Source of the DNA: Orientallactaga sibirica
Lineage: Eukaryota > Chordata > Mammalia > Rodentia > Dipodidae
NCBI GenBank assembly: GCA_036365145.1
Contig: JAEOAD010000055.1
Coordinates: forward strand, 2,480,001-2,544,000
Reading direction: 5' to 3'
DNA: 64,000 nt
The notes below the pieces were generated by a model. That model searched no databases, was not told the DNA's origin, and worked only from the letters and a program-made list of their open reading frames with translations. The position numbers and the translations under genes were made by a program. Each line of letters begins with the position of its first letter. Position 1 is the first letter of the stretch. Below are positions 61,801 through 63,362 of the stretch, piece by piece.

Positions 61801-62709
61801 CCCATGCTGTCCTGGAACTCACTATGCAGCCCAGACTGATTGCAACCATATGGCAATTCTCCTGCCTCAGCCTCCCCAAGGACTGGGATTACAGGAGTCA
61901 GTCACCAAGCCTGGCCAGCTCCCCTTTCTATAAAGTGAGGAAAATGACAGTGAAAGTAAGAGGCCCCCACATCCTAGTCCACCTGGTACAGCCAGACCAA
62001 ACTCCCAGGCTGTCAGCAGGCAGAGGCAATGCAGGAATCGGTCTTTCCAGCTGTACAGTGAGAGGCTCAAAGGCACCCCAAGGTGTAGATCCGGAGGACT
62101 GGGTGGATGTGGGGACAACTTACAGCAGCACCAGGGCCAGCCGGGAAGCTGTCCACAGAGAGTGGCATCTTAGCAGAGGAAAAAGTCAAGCAAAAGCCTT
62201 AGTTAGTTAAACAGGAGAGGGGAGTCCTGTTGCCCTGTGGAGATGGGGCAACCCGAGTTCTGCTTGTCAAAGTCCCCCAGCCCTTCAAGAAGAAGCATGG
62301 CGAATGGGGCAGGCGGGGATGGGGTGGGGGGACAGGCAGAGCCAGCCTGTATCACACAGCAGTCAGGGACAGAGGAGGGATGTTCAGTCTTCCTCCCAGG
62401 ACCCTCCCACAGAGCCCTCTCCGGGGGTGGGCCCTGTGGAGTGTCTCTGCAGCAGTGTCTCTAATTGAATAACTAGCGACTCCACTACTCCCCAGGCTCC
62501 TGAGTTCAAGGTTTCCTTGTCCTTCCTTCAGGTTCATTGGCCTCCAGTTCTTCTTCAAAACGGGCTCCCTCGTGTGCTTTGCCTTGGTTTTGATCATCCT
62601 GAGGCAGCAGAACAAAGACGCCAAGACCATGGCCGTTGCATCCAGCCCCGCCCTGGAACAGCTGTTAGTGGCAGGATCAGAGAAGAAACCAGAGAATTCC
62701 AGGGTGTGA
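13475..62709 (+). CDS. SLCO2B1: Organic anion transporter OATP2B1, 13 coding exons (spliced)
   Basis: Plasma-membrane uptake carrier of the OATP/SLCO family. Known substrates of the family member include steroid sulfates such as estrone-3-sulfate, bromosulfophthalein and statins. The span covers coding exons at 13452-13585, 14643-14780, 17715-17877, 22225-22458, 22926-23024, 26532-26713, 45152-45254, 50924-51281, 57055-57220, 59566-59729, 61058-61122, 61448-61568 and 62532-62709. All junctions are AG/GT and phases agree. The product is 693 aa from Met 13475 or 684 aa from Met 13502; human OATP2B1 is 709 (long) or 687 (short). Seen: the OATP signature [13 protein letters not shown] in exon C6, ten cysteines in the extracellular loop of C9-C10, and a C-terminal S-R-V of PDZ-ligand type. 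Assignment rests on near-continuous similarity to remembered human OATP2B1. No frameshift or internal stop was seen. The long-isoform first exon was not located. Confidence 0.97.
13965..14204 (-). mobile_element. B1 SINE with (CTTT)n-expanded tail, antisense
   Basis: The CTTT microsatellite at 13965-14058 is the grown A tail; the inverted B1 body runs to 14204. Confidence 0.92.
14234..14472 (-). mobile_element. B2-type SINE, antisense
   Basis: Inverted common body ending in CTAAGCCATCATTTCCAGCC, the usual end with one change. Confidence 0.92.
14643..14780 (+). CDS. SLCO2B1: SLCO2B1 coding exon C2 (first membrane segment)
   Basis: 46 codons, phase 0 at both ends, with a C-rich tract and AG before 14643 and GT at 14781. 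It begins [20 protein letters not shown], the first membrane helix, and continues into [15 protein letters not shown], the conserved loop of SLCO proteins before helix 2. It is almost identical to human OATP2B1. Confidence 0.96.
16006..16157 (-). mobile_element. B1 SINE, antisense
   Basis: Inverted B1 with a GGTTTT-type tail. Flanks CATGCAGTTTT and CATGTAGTTTT look like a target duplication. Confidence 0.9.
16172..16446 (-). mobile_element. B2-type SINE with (GATA)n, antisense
   Basis: Inverted B2 whose CT-rich segment has become a GATA tetranucleotide run (16217-16270). Perfect 14-bp duplication AGCATGTAGTTTTT at 16158-16171 and 16447-16460. Confidence 0.93.
16483..16592 (-). mobile_element. 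Old B1 SINE, antisense
   Basis: GTAGCCCAGGCTGGGCTTCC through GCCACCACGCCTGGC; more diverged than neighbours. Confidence 0.75.
16640..17570. mobile_element. Possible L1-derived non-coding remnant
   Basis: The segment around CAATTAGAGAGCAGTTGG and ACATGCCACTATTGTACC reminds me of L1-associated sequence in rodents. There is no coding frame and I cannot name the family or orientation. Confidence 0.4.
17715..17877 (+). CDS. SLCO2B1: SLCO2B1 coding exon C3 (helices 2-3)
   Basis: 163 bp, entering in phase 0 and leaving one base of a Glu codon for C4. It encodes [16 protein letters not shown] (helix 2), the R-P-R-M-I-G-Y-G loop and a following hydrophobic helix ending at P-H-F-I-S-E-P-Y. The acceptor is TTTGCAG and the donor is G|GTAAGA. 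An unusual DNA stretch resembling L1-derived sequence lies just upstream in intron 2. Confidence 0.96.
18136..18351 (+). mobile_element. B2-type SINE (type IV body), sense
   Basis: Body with AGACACACAAAAGGTGAGAC and GAGGCCCTGGTGTGCCAATT and AAAATTAAAA tail. Flanks AAGAATGAATATATA and AAGAATGATTATATA differ by one base. Confidence 0.92.
18425..18686. repeat. 35-bp inverted repeat with 192-bp loop
   Basis: 18425-18459 and 18652-18686 are reverse complements at 33 of 35 positions; the two mismatches are adjacent. The loop (18460-18651) holds a diverged B1-like element. Homology stops at both ends of the arms. Confidence 0.9.
18472..18625 (+). mobile_element. Old B1-like SINE with shared 3' extension, sense
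   Basis: GGAGGCTGAGGCAGGAGGAT and a CATCCTAGACTATACAG right half, an A tract, then CTGGGTATCTAGAGCTG, which recurs after the B1-like copy at 19386. Confidence 0.65.
18718..18897 (+). repeat. (CATC)n microsatellite, imperfect
   Basis: CCAC/CATC tetranucleotides, ending in a clean ATCC run at about 18850-18895. Confidence 0.92.
19386..19545 (+). mobile_element. Old B1-like SINE with shared 3' extension, sense
   Basis: Similar to the element at 18472: GGAGGCTGAGGCAGGAGAAC, CACCCTAGACTATACAGTG, an A tract, then ATGGGTATCTACAGCTG. Confidence 0.68.
19910..20010 (-). mobile_element. MIR-like remnant, antisense
   Basis: The region around TTATCACCGTTTCCTCGGGG resembles inverted MIR. Confidence 0.4.
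20631..20985 (+). mobile_element. B2-type SINE, sense, carrying a 149-bp foreign insert
   Basis: Head and B box at 20631-20697; the body resumes at about 20851 (CCATGTAAAGCCAGATGC) and ends in AAATAAAATAAA. Between them lies an inverted B2 segment identical to 22057-22205. Confidence 0.88.
20708..20856 (-). repeat. 149-bp exact copy of 22057-22205
   Basis: Base-for-base identical to part of the antisense B2 upstream of exon C4, including its odd GAATCAAGCCTTGAACCAGG and CCAAATCTCCAGG variants and about 10 bp of the non-SINE flank (CATGATCCCAT). Confidence 0.93.
21027..21078. repeat. (TA)n microsatellite
   Basis: About 50 bp of TA dinucleotides. Confidence 0.95.
21079..21287 (-). mobile_element. 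B2-type SINE, antisense
   Basis: Inverted B2 between TA tracts, ending in GCTAAGCCATTTCTCCAGCC. Confidence 0.92.
21301..21540 (+). mobile_element. B2-type SINE (type II), sense
   Basis: Head GGGCTGGAGAGATGACTCAG, body with CCCATGAAAAGCC, long CT repeat 21458-21520. Confidence 0.92.
21545..21760 (+). mobile_element. B1 SINE with purine-rich tail, sense
   Basis: B1 body 21545-21690 followed by a GAA/GGA-rich tail. Confidence 0.92.
21976..22195 (-). mobile_element. B2-type SINE, antisense, 29 bp before exon C4
   Basis: Inverted B2. Duplication CATGATCC at about 21968-21975 and 22196-22203. Contains the donor copy of the 149-bp repeat. Confidence 0.9.
22225..22458 (+). CDS. SLCO2B1: SLCO2B1 coding exon C4 (extracellular loop and helix 4)
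   Basis: 234 bp, split Glu codon at the start and split Gly codon at the end. The first part encodes a loop with three cysteine-spaced segments and an N-D-S glycosylation sequon at residue 153 (numbered from Met 13502). Human has its N-C-S sequon two residues further on, so the site is kept but moved. Then follow [16 protein letters not shown] and [12 protein letters not shown], a strongly conserved OATP segment. An antisense B2 SINE ends about 29 bp before this exon. Confidence 0.96.
22459..22925 (+). other. SLCO2B1: SLCO2B1 intron 4
   Basis: 467 bp, of which nearly half is one antisense B2. The first 200 bp look unique. Confidence 0.88.
22673..22900 (-). mobile_element. B2-type SINE, antisense, 26 bp before exon C5
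   Basis: Perfect 9-bp duplication CCTCACCAA at 22664-22672 and 22901-22909. The right duplication plus 16 bp is all that separates the SINE from the exon. Confidence 0.93.
22926..23024 (+). CDS. SLCO2B1: SLCO2B1 coding exon C5 (helix 5)
   Basis: 99 bp with split Gly codons at both ends. It encodes [20 protein letters not shown], a glycine-rich membrane helix, then [13 protein letters not shown]. The acceptor is CTTTTGTGTTACAG and the donor AAG|GTGAGC. A B2 SINE ends 26 bp upstream, within the window where a branch point is expected. Confidence 0.96.
23641..24657 (+). other. Unassigned 338-codon open reading frame in intron 5
   Basis: ATG-to-TAA open frame of 338 codons, the longest non-repeat frame in the window, on the same strand as SLCO2B1. 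The translation has no domain, signal or repeat I recognise; it is serine-, arginine- and cysteine-rich with mixed composition and a hydrophobic C-terminus. It is likely a chance frame in GC-rich DNA. It is not called as a gene. Confidence 0.15.
24901..25099 (-). mobile_element. B2-type SINE, antisense
   Basis: Perfect 12-bp duplication GAACACATTCTT at 24889-24900 and 25100-25111. Confidence 0.94.
25371..25435 (+). repeat. CT-rich low-complexity run
   Basis: CCTT/CTTC-type pyrimidine stretch. Confidence 0.8.
25520..25750 (-). mobile_element. B2-type SINE (type V body), antisense
   Basis: Inverted element with CTTGTGTGCATGTGCAACC and GGAGAGTTGAACATGGGTCC, a variant also at 36110 and 44736. 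Confidence 0.88.
25755..25880 (-). mobile_element. Old B1-like remnant, antisense
   Basis: AGGGTCTCATGTAGTCTAGG, then CTGCCTCGACCTCCCAACAT; heavily diverged. Confidence 0.5.
25893..26061 (-). mobile_element. B1 SINE, antisense
   Basis: Inverted B1, T tract at left. GATTTTAATTTTTTTT flanks on both sides form the duplication. Confidence 0.93.
26079..26223 (-). mobile_element. B1 SINE, antisense
   Basis: Second inverted B1 set directly on the duplication of the first. Confidence 0.9.
26290..26440 (-). mobile_element. MIR-like remnant, antisense
   Basis: GAAACAGGGGCATAGAGATT and AAGTAGCTTGCAGGAGG resemble inverted MIR. Confidence 0.5.
26532..26713 (+). CDS. SLCO2B1: SLCO2B1 coding exon C6 (OATP signature, helix 6)
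   Basis: 182 bp. After the split Gly it reads G-I-N-L-T-S-K and then the SLCO family signature [13 protein letters not shown] at about residues 248-260, followed by a hydrophobic helix and [10 protein letters not shown] at the start of the central cytoplasmic loop. It ends in phase 0 at S-S-V-S-Q. The donor is CAG|GTACGT. N243 is followed by L-T, a further possible N-L-T sequon at the extracellular end. Confidence 0.97.
26885..27010 (-). mobile_element. MIR-like remnant, antisense
   Basis: ACTTGCCCAAGATCACAGAG resembles the inverted MIR core. Confidence 0.55.
27290..27420 (-). mobile_element. MIR-like remnant, antisense
   Basis: GTTTGCTCAAGGTCACAGAG resembles the inverted MIR core. Confidence 0.55.
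27683..27942 (-). mobile_element. B2-type SINE (type III), antisense, nested
   Basis: Carries the tandem CTGGAGATTGGAACC (27858-27889). Inserted in the CT-rich part of a sense B2. Confidence 0.92.
27950..28104 (-). mobile_element. B1 SINE, antisense, nested
   Basis: Inverted B1 from GAGGTAGTATTTCACTC to CACCATGCCTGGC. Confidence 0.92.
28200..28268 (-). mobile_element. ID element, antisense
   Basis: GCTAGGCAAGTGCTCTACCA with GGGAATTGAAC at left matches the inverted ID/BC1-type head. Confidence 0.75.
28301..28537 (+). mobile_element. B2-type SINE (type III), sense
   Basis: Perfect 12-bp duplication AATTCAATTTTC at 28289-28300 and 28538-28549. Tail CCAAAAATAAATTTAAAAA. Confidence 0.94.
28703..29057 (+). 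mobile_element. B4/RSINE-type composite SINE, sense
   Basis: tRNA-like head, a CATA repeat at 28779-28817, a B1-like middle (TTGTAATCCCAACTTTGGGG) and a right end of CA-rich ACATGCATGTGC type. Confidence 0.78.
29076..29464 (-). mobile_element. Solo MaLR LTR, antisense
   Basis: 389 bp bounded by TG and CA. Perfect 5-bp duplication GTCCT at 29071-29075 and 29465-29469, the length expected for MaLR/ERVL. On the minus strand it has a CTTCAATAAATA poly(A) signal. Same family as the two LTRs at 52334 and 53954. Confidence 0.9.
30081..30310 (+). mobile_element. B2-type SINE (type II), sense
   Basis: Head GGGCTGGAGAGATGGCTTAC, GTACCCAGGTAAAGTCAG body and an AAACAAACAAAC-type tail. Confidence 0.9.
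30870..31072 (+). mobile_element. B2-type SINE, sense
   Basis: Perfect 10-bp duplication AACTGATGTG at 30860-30869 and 31073-31082. Confidence 0.94.
31083..31258 (+). mobile_element. Chimeric B2-head/B1-tail SINE, sense
   Basis: A B2 head and B box to about 31147 runs straight into a B1 right half (GCATAGTGAGTTCCAGGCC) and a TTTAA repeat tail. Confidence 0.7.
31265..31450 (+). mobile_element. B2-type SINE lacking its head, sense
   Basis: Begins at GACTGCTAAGCCTAAACAAC, then B box, body and AAATAAATAAA tail. Confidence 0.85.
31453..31600 (+). mobile_element. B1 SINE, sense
   Basis: B1 consensus from AGCTGAGCATGGTGGC to CTACCTAGAAAA. Confidence 0.93.
31607..31654 (+). repeat. (GT)n microsatellite
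   Basis: About 48 bp of GT, directly after a B1 tail. Confidence 0.95.
31966..32072 (+). mobile_element. ID element, sense
   Basis: GGTAGCCCAGTGTGTGAGTG, TTGCCTAGCAT and TTCAATTCCCAGCATCACC with an AAATAAATAAA tail. Confidence 0.78.
32430..32568 (+). mobile_element. B1 SINE, sense
   Basis: B1 consensus; TGGATGT flanks it on both sides. Confidence 0.92.
33102..33141 (+). repeat. (GT)n microsatellite
   Basis: About 40 bp of GT. Confidence 0.95.
33175..33294 (-). mobile_element. Old B1 SINE, antisense
   Basis: ACTATGTACCCCAGGCTGGT to GAGCCACCACACCTGGC; diverged. Confidence 0.72.
33413..33680 (+). mobile_element. B2-type SINE (type III), sense
   Basis: Head, GGTCCCACGTTTAGCC and CCCACAAGGGGGCGCATGC body, long CT run and CCAAAAATAAAATTAAA tail. 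It sits in the T-rich end of the next, antisense B2. Confidence 0.92.
33681..33897 (-). mobile_element. B2-type SINE, antisense
   Basis: Inverted common body. AAGTCTGTGATTTTT follows it at 33898 and recurs at 34077. Confidence 0.92.
33913..34076 (-). mobile_element. B1 SINE, antisense
   Basis: Inverted B1. Perfect 15-bp duplication AAGTCTGTGATTTTT at 33898-33912 and 34077-34091. Confidence 0.95.
34618..34750 (+). mobile_element. B4/RSINE-type tail fragment, sense
   Basis: GTGAATGACATCCAAGGTTG, TCCTCTGGCC and a CA repeat, then an A tract and GAAT repeats; similar to 28950-29057. Confidence 0.65.
34955..35232 (-). mobile_element. B2-type SINE (type III), antisense, internal duplication
   Basis: Tandem CTGGAGATTGGAACC with CTAGAGATTGGAACC at about 35144-35176. 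Perfect 15-bp duplication TCAAATTAGTCTTTT at 34940-34954 and 35233-35247. Confidence 0.94.
35438..35548 (-). mobile_element. Old B1-like remnant, antisense
   Basis: GGCCTCAAACTCATTATGAA to CACCTGG, much diverged. Confidence 0.45.
35960..36001 (+). repeat. (CCAT)n/(CTAT)n microsatellite
   Basis: Tetranucleotide run inside the L1 fragment. Confidence 0.88.
36002..36078 (-). mobile_element. ID element, antisense
   Basis: GGGATCCAGGGCCTTGTGTA and GCTAGGCAAGTGCTC match the inverted ID. Confidence 0.75.
36110..36334 (-). mobile_element. B2-type SINE (type V body), antisense
   Basis: CTTGTGTGCATGTTGCAACC and GGAGAGTTGAACATGGGTCC variant. Confidence 0.9.
36600..36790 (-). mobile_element. MIR/L2-like remnant, antisense
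   Basis: TTAATCCTCCCCACCC through GAATAAATAACCTGGTGATG resembles inverted MIR. Confidence 0.45.
37700..37830 (+). mobile_element. MIR-like remnant, sense
   Basis: AACATGTCCTCTTTGAGCC and TCTGTCAAATGGGCACAGT resemble MIR. Confidence 0.55.
38111..38295 (-). mobile_element. B1 SINE, antisense
   Basis: T tract and TTTTG repeats, then inverted B1 to CACCACGTCTGGC. Confidence 0.93.
38309..38515 (-). mobile_element. B2-type SINE, antisense
   Basis: Inverted B2; CTAACCCTC flanks it on both sides. Confidence 0.92.
38623..38821 (+). mobile_element. B1 SINE with (GAAA)n tail, sense
   Basis: B1 body to 38760, GAAA microsatellite to 38821. Confidence 0.94.
38844..39092 (+). mobile_element. Old B1 split by another old B1, sense
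   Basis: Outer copy 38844-38913 and 39043-39092; inner copy 38920-39035 starting TTGGGCATGGTGGTTTG. Both diverged. Confidence 0.65.
39106..39306 (+). mobile_element. B2-type SINE, sense, internal deletion
   Basis: Head is joined early to CTCCAGGCTCTACATAAGCC; CT run and AAATAAATAAA tail. Confidence 0.88.
39392..39556 (-). mobile_element. B2-type SINE, antisense, shortened
   Basis: Inverted body lacking part near CATCTGACGTATGTGGG. Confidence 0.88.
39811..39963 (+). mobile_element. B1 SINE, sense
   Basis: Close to consensus. Perfect 8-bp duplication CCTTCGAG at 39803-39810 and 39964-39971. Confidence 0.95.
40065..40150 (+). mobile_element. MIR-like remnant, sense
   Basis: AGTTCTGCCACTTTCTGGTT and CCAAGTCACCCATTCTCAGC resemble MIR. 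Confidence 0.55.
40543..40745 (-). mobile_element. B2-type SINE, antisense
   Basis: ACATACTTC lies before it (40533-40541) and after it (40746-40754). Confidence 0.94.
40755..40962 (-). mobile_element. B2-type SINE, antisense, same target
   Basis: Sits on the right duplication of the previous B2; a third CATACTTC follows at 40963-40970. Confidence 0.94.
41509..41733 (+). mobile_element. B2-type SINE, sense (stack member 1)
   Basis: AATGAGATGGGGG at 41496-41508 and again at 41734-41746. Confidence 0.95.
41747..41973 (+). mobile_element. B2-type SINE, sense (stack member 2)
   Basis: Followed by AATGAGATGGGG at 41974-41985. Confidence 0.95.
41985..42150 (+). mobile_element. B1 SINE, sense (stack member 3)
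   Basis: B1 with A and GA tail, then GAGATGGGGGA at about 42154-42164. Confidence 0.93.
42166..42420 (+). mobile_element. B2-type SINE (type II), sense (stack member 4)
   Basis: Followed by AATGAGATGGG at 42421-42431. Confidence 0.94.
42434..42669 (+). mobile_element. B2-type SINE (type II), sense (stack member 5)
   Basis: Followed by AATGAGATGAGG at 42670-42681. Confidence 0.94.
42682..42822 (+). mobile_element. B1 SINE, sense (stack member 6)
   Basis: Followed by GTAAGATAGGGAG, a worn form of the target. Confidence 0.93.
42832..43068 (+). mobile_element. B2-type SINE (type II), sense (stack member 7)
   Basis: Ends in a 22-base A tract and AGACGGGAAG, a further worn target. Confidence 0.92.
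43079..43220 (+). mobile_element. Old B1 SINE, sense (stack member 8)
   Basis: AGCTGGGTGTGGTGGCTCAC start, shortened middle, GAGA-rich end. Confidence 0.8.
43531..43570 (-). mobile_element. B2-type SINE fragment, antisense
   Basis: Forty bases of inverted body (CATCTGGCTTACGTGGGTAC) end abruptly at the purine tract. Confidence 0.8.
43571..43969 (+). repeat. 400-bp purine tract: (GAAA)n, (GGAA)n, (GGAAA)n
   Basis: Almost pure A/G on the + strand, in blocks of GAAA, GGAA, GAAA, then GAAAA/GGAAA. The long Lys/Arg/Glu and Phe/Ser/Leu frames here are artefacts. Confidence 0.97.
44085..44260 (+). mobile_element. MIR-like remnant, sense
   Basis: GGGCCCCTTACCAGTTTGTG and TGAGGCAAGTAAGTGCCTTA resemble MIR. 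Confidence 0.6.
44314..44481 (-). mobile_element. B1 SINE, antisense
   Basis: Inverted B1 with TTTGG-type tail. Confidence 0.93.
44736..44903 (-). mobile_element. B2-type SINE (type V body), antisense
   Basis: CACCTAGTGGACATGTGCGA and GGAGATTCGAACATGGGTC; lacks the CT/T-rich end. Confidence 0.85.
45152..45254 (+). CDS. SLCO2B1: SLCO2B1 coding exon C7 (central cytoplasmic loop)
   Basis: 103 bp after an 18.4-kb intron. It encodes [19 protein letters not shown] and then [12 protein letters not shown]. The first dozen residues differ most from human, where a charged A-R-K-G-K-D stretch stands; the [11 protein letters not shown] core is conserved. It leaves one base of a Val codon. Acceptor TTTCTTCCCAG, donor AAAG|GTAAGT. 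Confidence 0.95.
45730..45860 (+). mobile_element. MIR-like remnant, sense
   Basis: GGGCCTCAGTTTCCCAGGAC resembles the MIR core. Confidence 0.55.
45935..46222 (+). mobile_element. B2-type SINE (type IV body), sense
   Basis: Body with GGGCATGCAAGGTCACACAT and a TC/AC repeat (46118-46190). AAGAACCCA flanks both ends. Confidence 0.9.
46350..46440 (+). mobile_element. MIR-like remnant, sense
   Basis: TGAGTTGCCTCATCTAAAAG and AAATGGGATGATGCATGG resemble MIR. Confidence 0.5.
46611..46850 (+). mobile_element. B2-type SINE, sense
   Basis: Head GATGGAGAGATAGCTTAGC, common body, AAATAAAGAAATAAA tail. Confidence 0.92.
46868..47080 (+). mobile_element. B2-type SINE (type IV body), sense
   Basis: CACAAAGGTGAGGCAAGCTC and TGACATGCCAATTC body; AATTGAG on both sides. 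Confidence 0.92.
47665..47860 (+). repeat. Degenerate minisatellite, about 4 units of 41-62 bp
   Basis: Units begin near 47669, 47710, 47772 and 47814 and share CC(C)TGTC.TATGGGGAAG-type and TGAGTTGAGGGAGG-type segments. An open frame across two units gives similar peptides, which follows from the DNA repeat. Confidence 0.65.
48245..48335 (+). repeat. GA-rich low-complexity run
   Basis: GGGA/GAAA purine stretch. Confidence 0.85.
48668..48735 (+). repeat. (CT)n(CA)n microsatellite
   Basis: CT-rich run ending in CACACACACA. Confidence 0.9.
48789..49063 (+). mobile_element. B2-type SINE with (CTTT)n, sense
   Basis: Head partly lost (AGGAATGGTTTAGTGG); B box, body, CTTT/CT run and AAATAAATAAATAAA tail. 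Confidence 0.9.
49430..49500 (-). mobile_element. L2/MIR-like remnant
   Basis: ACAGTATTTACTAAGTGCCT resembles the TTTATTGAGTGCCTA motif common in L2/MIR; orientation is uncertain. Confidence 0.35.
49759..49964 (+). mobile_element. B1 SINE, sense
   Basis: B1 body to about 49910, then A- and GAAA-rich tail. Confidence 0.93.
49965..50470 (+). repeat. Degenerate ATGGA-like array, split by a B2
   Basis: Words such as AAATGGAATCCA, CAATGGAATGGAAGAATTG and TTAAATGGAAAAG recur at irregular spacing around the B2 at 50027-50291. Confidence 0.5.
50027..50291 (+). mobile_element. B2-type SINE with (GAAA)n tail, sense
   Basis: Perfect 12-bp duplication AAATGGAATCCA at 50015-50026 and 50292-50303. Confidence 0.95.
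50491..50635 (+). mobile_element. B1 SINE, sense, partly rearranged
   Basis: Starts AGCAGGGTGTGCACAAGG, lacks AATCCCAGC, then follows B1 to CTACCTAGAAAA. Confidence 0.85.
50636..50850 (+). repeat. (GAAA)n(GGAA)n microsatellite upstream of exon C8
   Basis: GAAA block 50638-50702, GGAA block 50703-50760, GGGA spacer and a second GGAA block to 50840. It ends about 74 bp before C8. Confidence 0.97.
50924..51281 (+). CDS. SLCO2B1: SLCO2B1 coding exon C8 (helices 7-9)
   Basis: 358 bp, the largest coding exon. It starts [19 protein letters not shown] and carries three hydrophobic helices, with [14 protein letters not shown] between the first two. It ends [17 protein letters not shown], leaving two bases of a Gly codon completed by C9. 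The donor is CTGGG|GTGAGT. Purine microsatellites end about 74 bp upstream, and a TG repeat starts 11 bp downstream. Confidence 0.96.
51293..51338 (+). repeat. (TG)n microsatellite directly after exon C8 donor
   Basis: About 45 bp of TG starting 11 bp after the exon end. Confidence 0.97.
51410..51757 (-). mobile_element. MaLR-type LTR, antisense
   Basis: On the minus strand it runs GTGGTTTGATTCATGTGTCC, GGGCTTATGGGTGTTATAG, CCAAATAAACCCTTTCC to CAACTGAGTGGGTGACTGCA, like rodent MaLR LTRs. Confidence 0.75.
52334..52704 (-). repeat. MaLR LTR (3' LTR in element sense)
   Basis: 371 bp from TG to CA. On the minus strand CAATAAATA serves as the poly(A) signal. Next to it, inside the element, is a purine-rich AGGCTAGGGACAG (minus strand). 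Confidence 0.9.
53165..53212 (+). repeat. 24-bp perfect tandem duplication in the MaLR interior
   Basis: 53165-53188 and 53189-53212 are identical. Confidence 0.92.
53954..54314 (-). repeat. MaLR LTR (5' LTR in element sense), cut by a B1
   Basis: Matches 52334-52704 from TGTAGCAGACAGCTTCAGG on, then breaks at GGGGCTACCTATTC where the B1 begins. Confidence 0.88.
54315..54513 (-). mobile_element. B1 SINE with (TTTTG)n tail, antisense
   Basis: TTTTG pentamers 54318-54380, then inverted B1 to GTGTGCACCACCAC. Confidence 0.93.
55128..55294 (-). mobile_element. B1 SINE, antisense
   Basis: ATT repeats, then inverted B1 to CACCACGCCCGGC. Confidence 0.93.
55739..55852 (+). repeat. (CTTT)n microsatellite
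   Basis: About 110 bp of CTTT, adjoining a B4-type SINE. Confidence 0.95.
55853..56117 (-). mobile_element. B4/RSINE-type composite SINE, antisense
   Basis: GT repeat, GCCAGAGGTGAATGC, CAGCACTGGGATCACGGGTG, TTATGTGGGTGCC and CTGAACCCTCTCCCCAGC fit the inverted composite. Confidence 0.75.
57055..57220 (+). CDS. SLCO2B1: SLCO2B1 coding exon C9 (Kazal-like extracellular loop, first part)
   Basis: 166 bp. The acceptor CCCAG at 57050-57054 is the one that keeps frame; the next CAG (57059-57061) would shift it. The exon supplies one base to finish the Gly codon, then [10 protein letters not shown] and the cysteine-rich [18 protein letters not shown] and G-C. These are six of the ten cysteines of the fifth extracellular loop. 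The spacing from G-I-T to the first cysteine equals that in human although the residues between are poorly conserved. Ends phase 0 at K-N-Q. Confidence 0.94.
57745..57905 (-). mobile_element. Old B2-type SINE, antisense
   Basis: AAATGAACTCCAGATGCC, CACTTTGTGCATCTGGCC, TTAACCACTGAACCATCTCC; diverged. Confidence 0.8.
58098..58303 (+). mobile_element. B2-type SINE, sense
   Basis: AAGAGCAGATG at left (58087-58097) and AAAGAGCA after its tail. Confidence 0.92.
58311..58473 (+). mobile_element. B1 SINE, sense, same target
   Basis: B1 with AAAAC repeats, followed by AAAGAGCAGATG at 58474-58485, the same target as the preceding B2. Confidence 0.93.
59085..59313 (-). mobile_element. B2-type SINE, antisense
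   Basis: Perfect 13-bp duplication CCTGTTTCTTTCT at 59072-59084 and 59314-59326. Confidence 0.94.
59566..59729 (+). CDS. SLCO2B1: SLCO2B1 coding exon C10 (Kazal-like loop end, helix 10)
   Basis: 164 bp. It begins V-F-Y-T-N-C-S-C, giving an N-C-S glycosylation sequon and two cysteines, then G-S-C-E-S-A-C, the last two of the ten loop cysteines. A hydrophobic helix ([16 protein letters not shown]) and [10 protein letters not shown] follow. It leaves two bases of an Arg codon. The acceptor is CAACCCCAG and the donor GAG|GTGAGA. Confidence 0.96.
60316..60461 (-). mobile_element. B1 SINE, antisense
   Basis: Perfect 15-bp duplication TCTGCTGGTACTTTT at 60301-60315 and 60462-60476. Confidence 0.95.
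60635..60788 (-). mobile_element. B1 SINE, antisense
   Basis: T/G-rich tail, then inverted B1 to GGCATGCGCC. Confidence 0.92.
61058..61122 (+). CDS. SLCO2B1: SLCO2B1 coding exon C11 (helix 11 start)
   Basis: 65 bp, the shortest coding exon. It reads [21 protein letters not shown] after completing an Arg codon and leaves one base of an Ala codon. The K-K-E-D-K loop and the helix are nearly identical to human. Acceptor TCATTAG, donor TGG|GTAAAG. Confidence 0.95.
61123..61447 (+). other. SLCO2B1: SLCO2B1 intron 11
   Basis: 325 bp with no repeat recognised. Confidence 0.85.
61448..61568 (+). CDS. SLCO2B1: SLCO2B1 coding exon C12 (helix 11 end and extracellular loop)
   Basis: 121 bp. It reads [20 protein letters not shown] and then [17 protein letters not shown], the conserved SLCO motif before the last helix. 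It ends in two bases of an Arg codon. Acceptor CTCCTTTAG, donor CCG|GTGAGG. Confidence 0.96.
61569..62531 (+). other. SLCO2B1: SLCO2B1 intron 12
   Basis: 963 bp. An old antisense B1 at 61775-61916; the rest looks unique. Confidence 0.85.
61775..61916 (-). mobile_element. Old B1/7SL-type SINE, antisense
   Basis: TTTTTTGAGACAAAGTCTCA through ACTGGGATTACAGGAG to CCAAGCCTGGCC; more diverged than the typical B1 here. Confidence 0.75.
62532..62709 (+). CDS. SLCO2B1: SLCO2B1 coding exon C13 (last helix, C-terminus, stop)
   Basis: 178 coding bases ending in TGA at 62707-62709. It encodes [12 protein letters not shown] and the last hydrophobic helix, then a basic cytoplasmic tail and the end K-K-P-E-N-S-R-V. 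The terminal S-R-V fits a class I PDZ ligand; human ends the same way after E-D instead of E-N. PDZK1-type scaffold binding is established for OATPs of this type and is inferred here. Confidence 0.96.
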
Positions 62710-62815
62710 GCCGGCTCAGCCCCATCTCGGCCCGTAGAGGCGGCAGCCACAGCAGTGCGTTCTCTGAGCTCTGTGCCCATCCTTGGTGGGTGTCAAAAGC
62801 CTTGCATTTCAAAAT

Positions 62816-62890
62816 TCTGGGCCTTCCACCAAATTGTCACGTGACTCTGAACCACCTATTGGCCCTCTCTGAGCCTTTCTTTGTGCATTA
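62816..62890 (+). mobile_element. MIR-like patch in the 3' UTR
   Basis: CACGTGACTCTGAACCACCT and CTCTCTGAGCCTTTCTTTGT resemble the MIR core. Confidence 0.45.
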
Positions 62891-63330
62891 GAACCAACAA
62901 GTTGTTTGGGGGGCCACTTCTGAAACAGCCTGACAATTGACCGAGAGCCAAGCTCTGCTGGATAGAAGGATTGCACTGTGATCTTCCCCTAACAGATAGG
63001 AAGCTGAGCCAGAGTAGAACCAGACCGCCCTTCATCCAGGCCCTCAGCCCGGGTTGGCCGCTTACCTCCTCTGTTCAGGTGGGAGTAAACTTTAGCTCTC
63101 AGGTTCCATTTGCTAGCAACTGTGCAGTCAAGGTAGACTCTGGTCTCCACCCCAAACCCCGGCTGCCTTCAAGAAGTGTCTATTTGGCGCCCCCTGGAGG
63201 CAGAACCCAGAGTTGGTTCTAAGAGGAGCCGGGTAGGCAGGAGGGAGCTGGCCCCATTCTAAAGACTTAAGCGCGGCAGGGCCTTGATGGGGGATGGGGA
63301 GGAGCCTTGCCTGAAGAAGATTCATGCTCG

Positions 63331-63362
63331 CTCACTCTCTCCCTCTCTCTCTCTCTCTCTCT
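63331..63362 (+). repeat. (CT)n microsatellite
   Basis: CT run downstream of the stop codon. Confidence 0.9.
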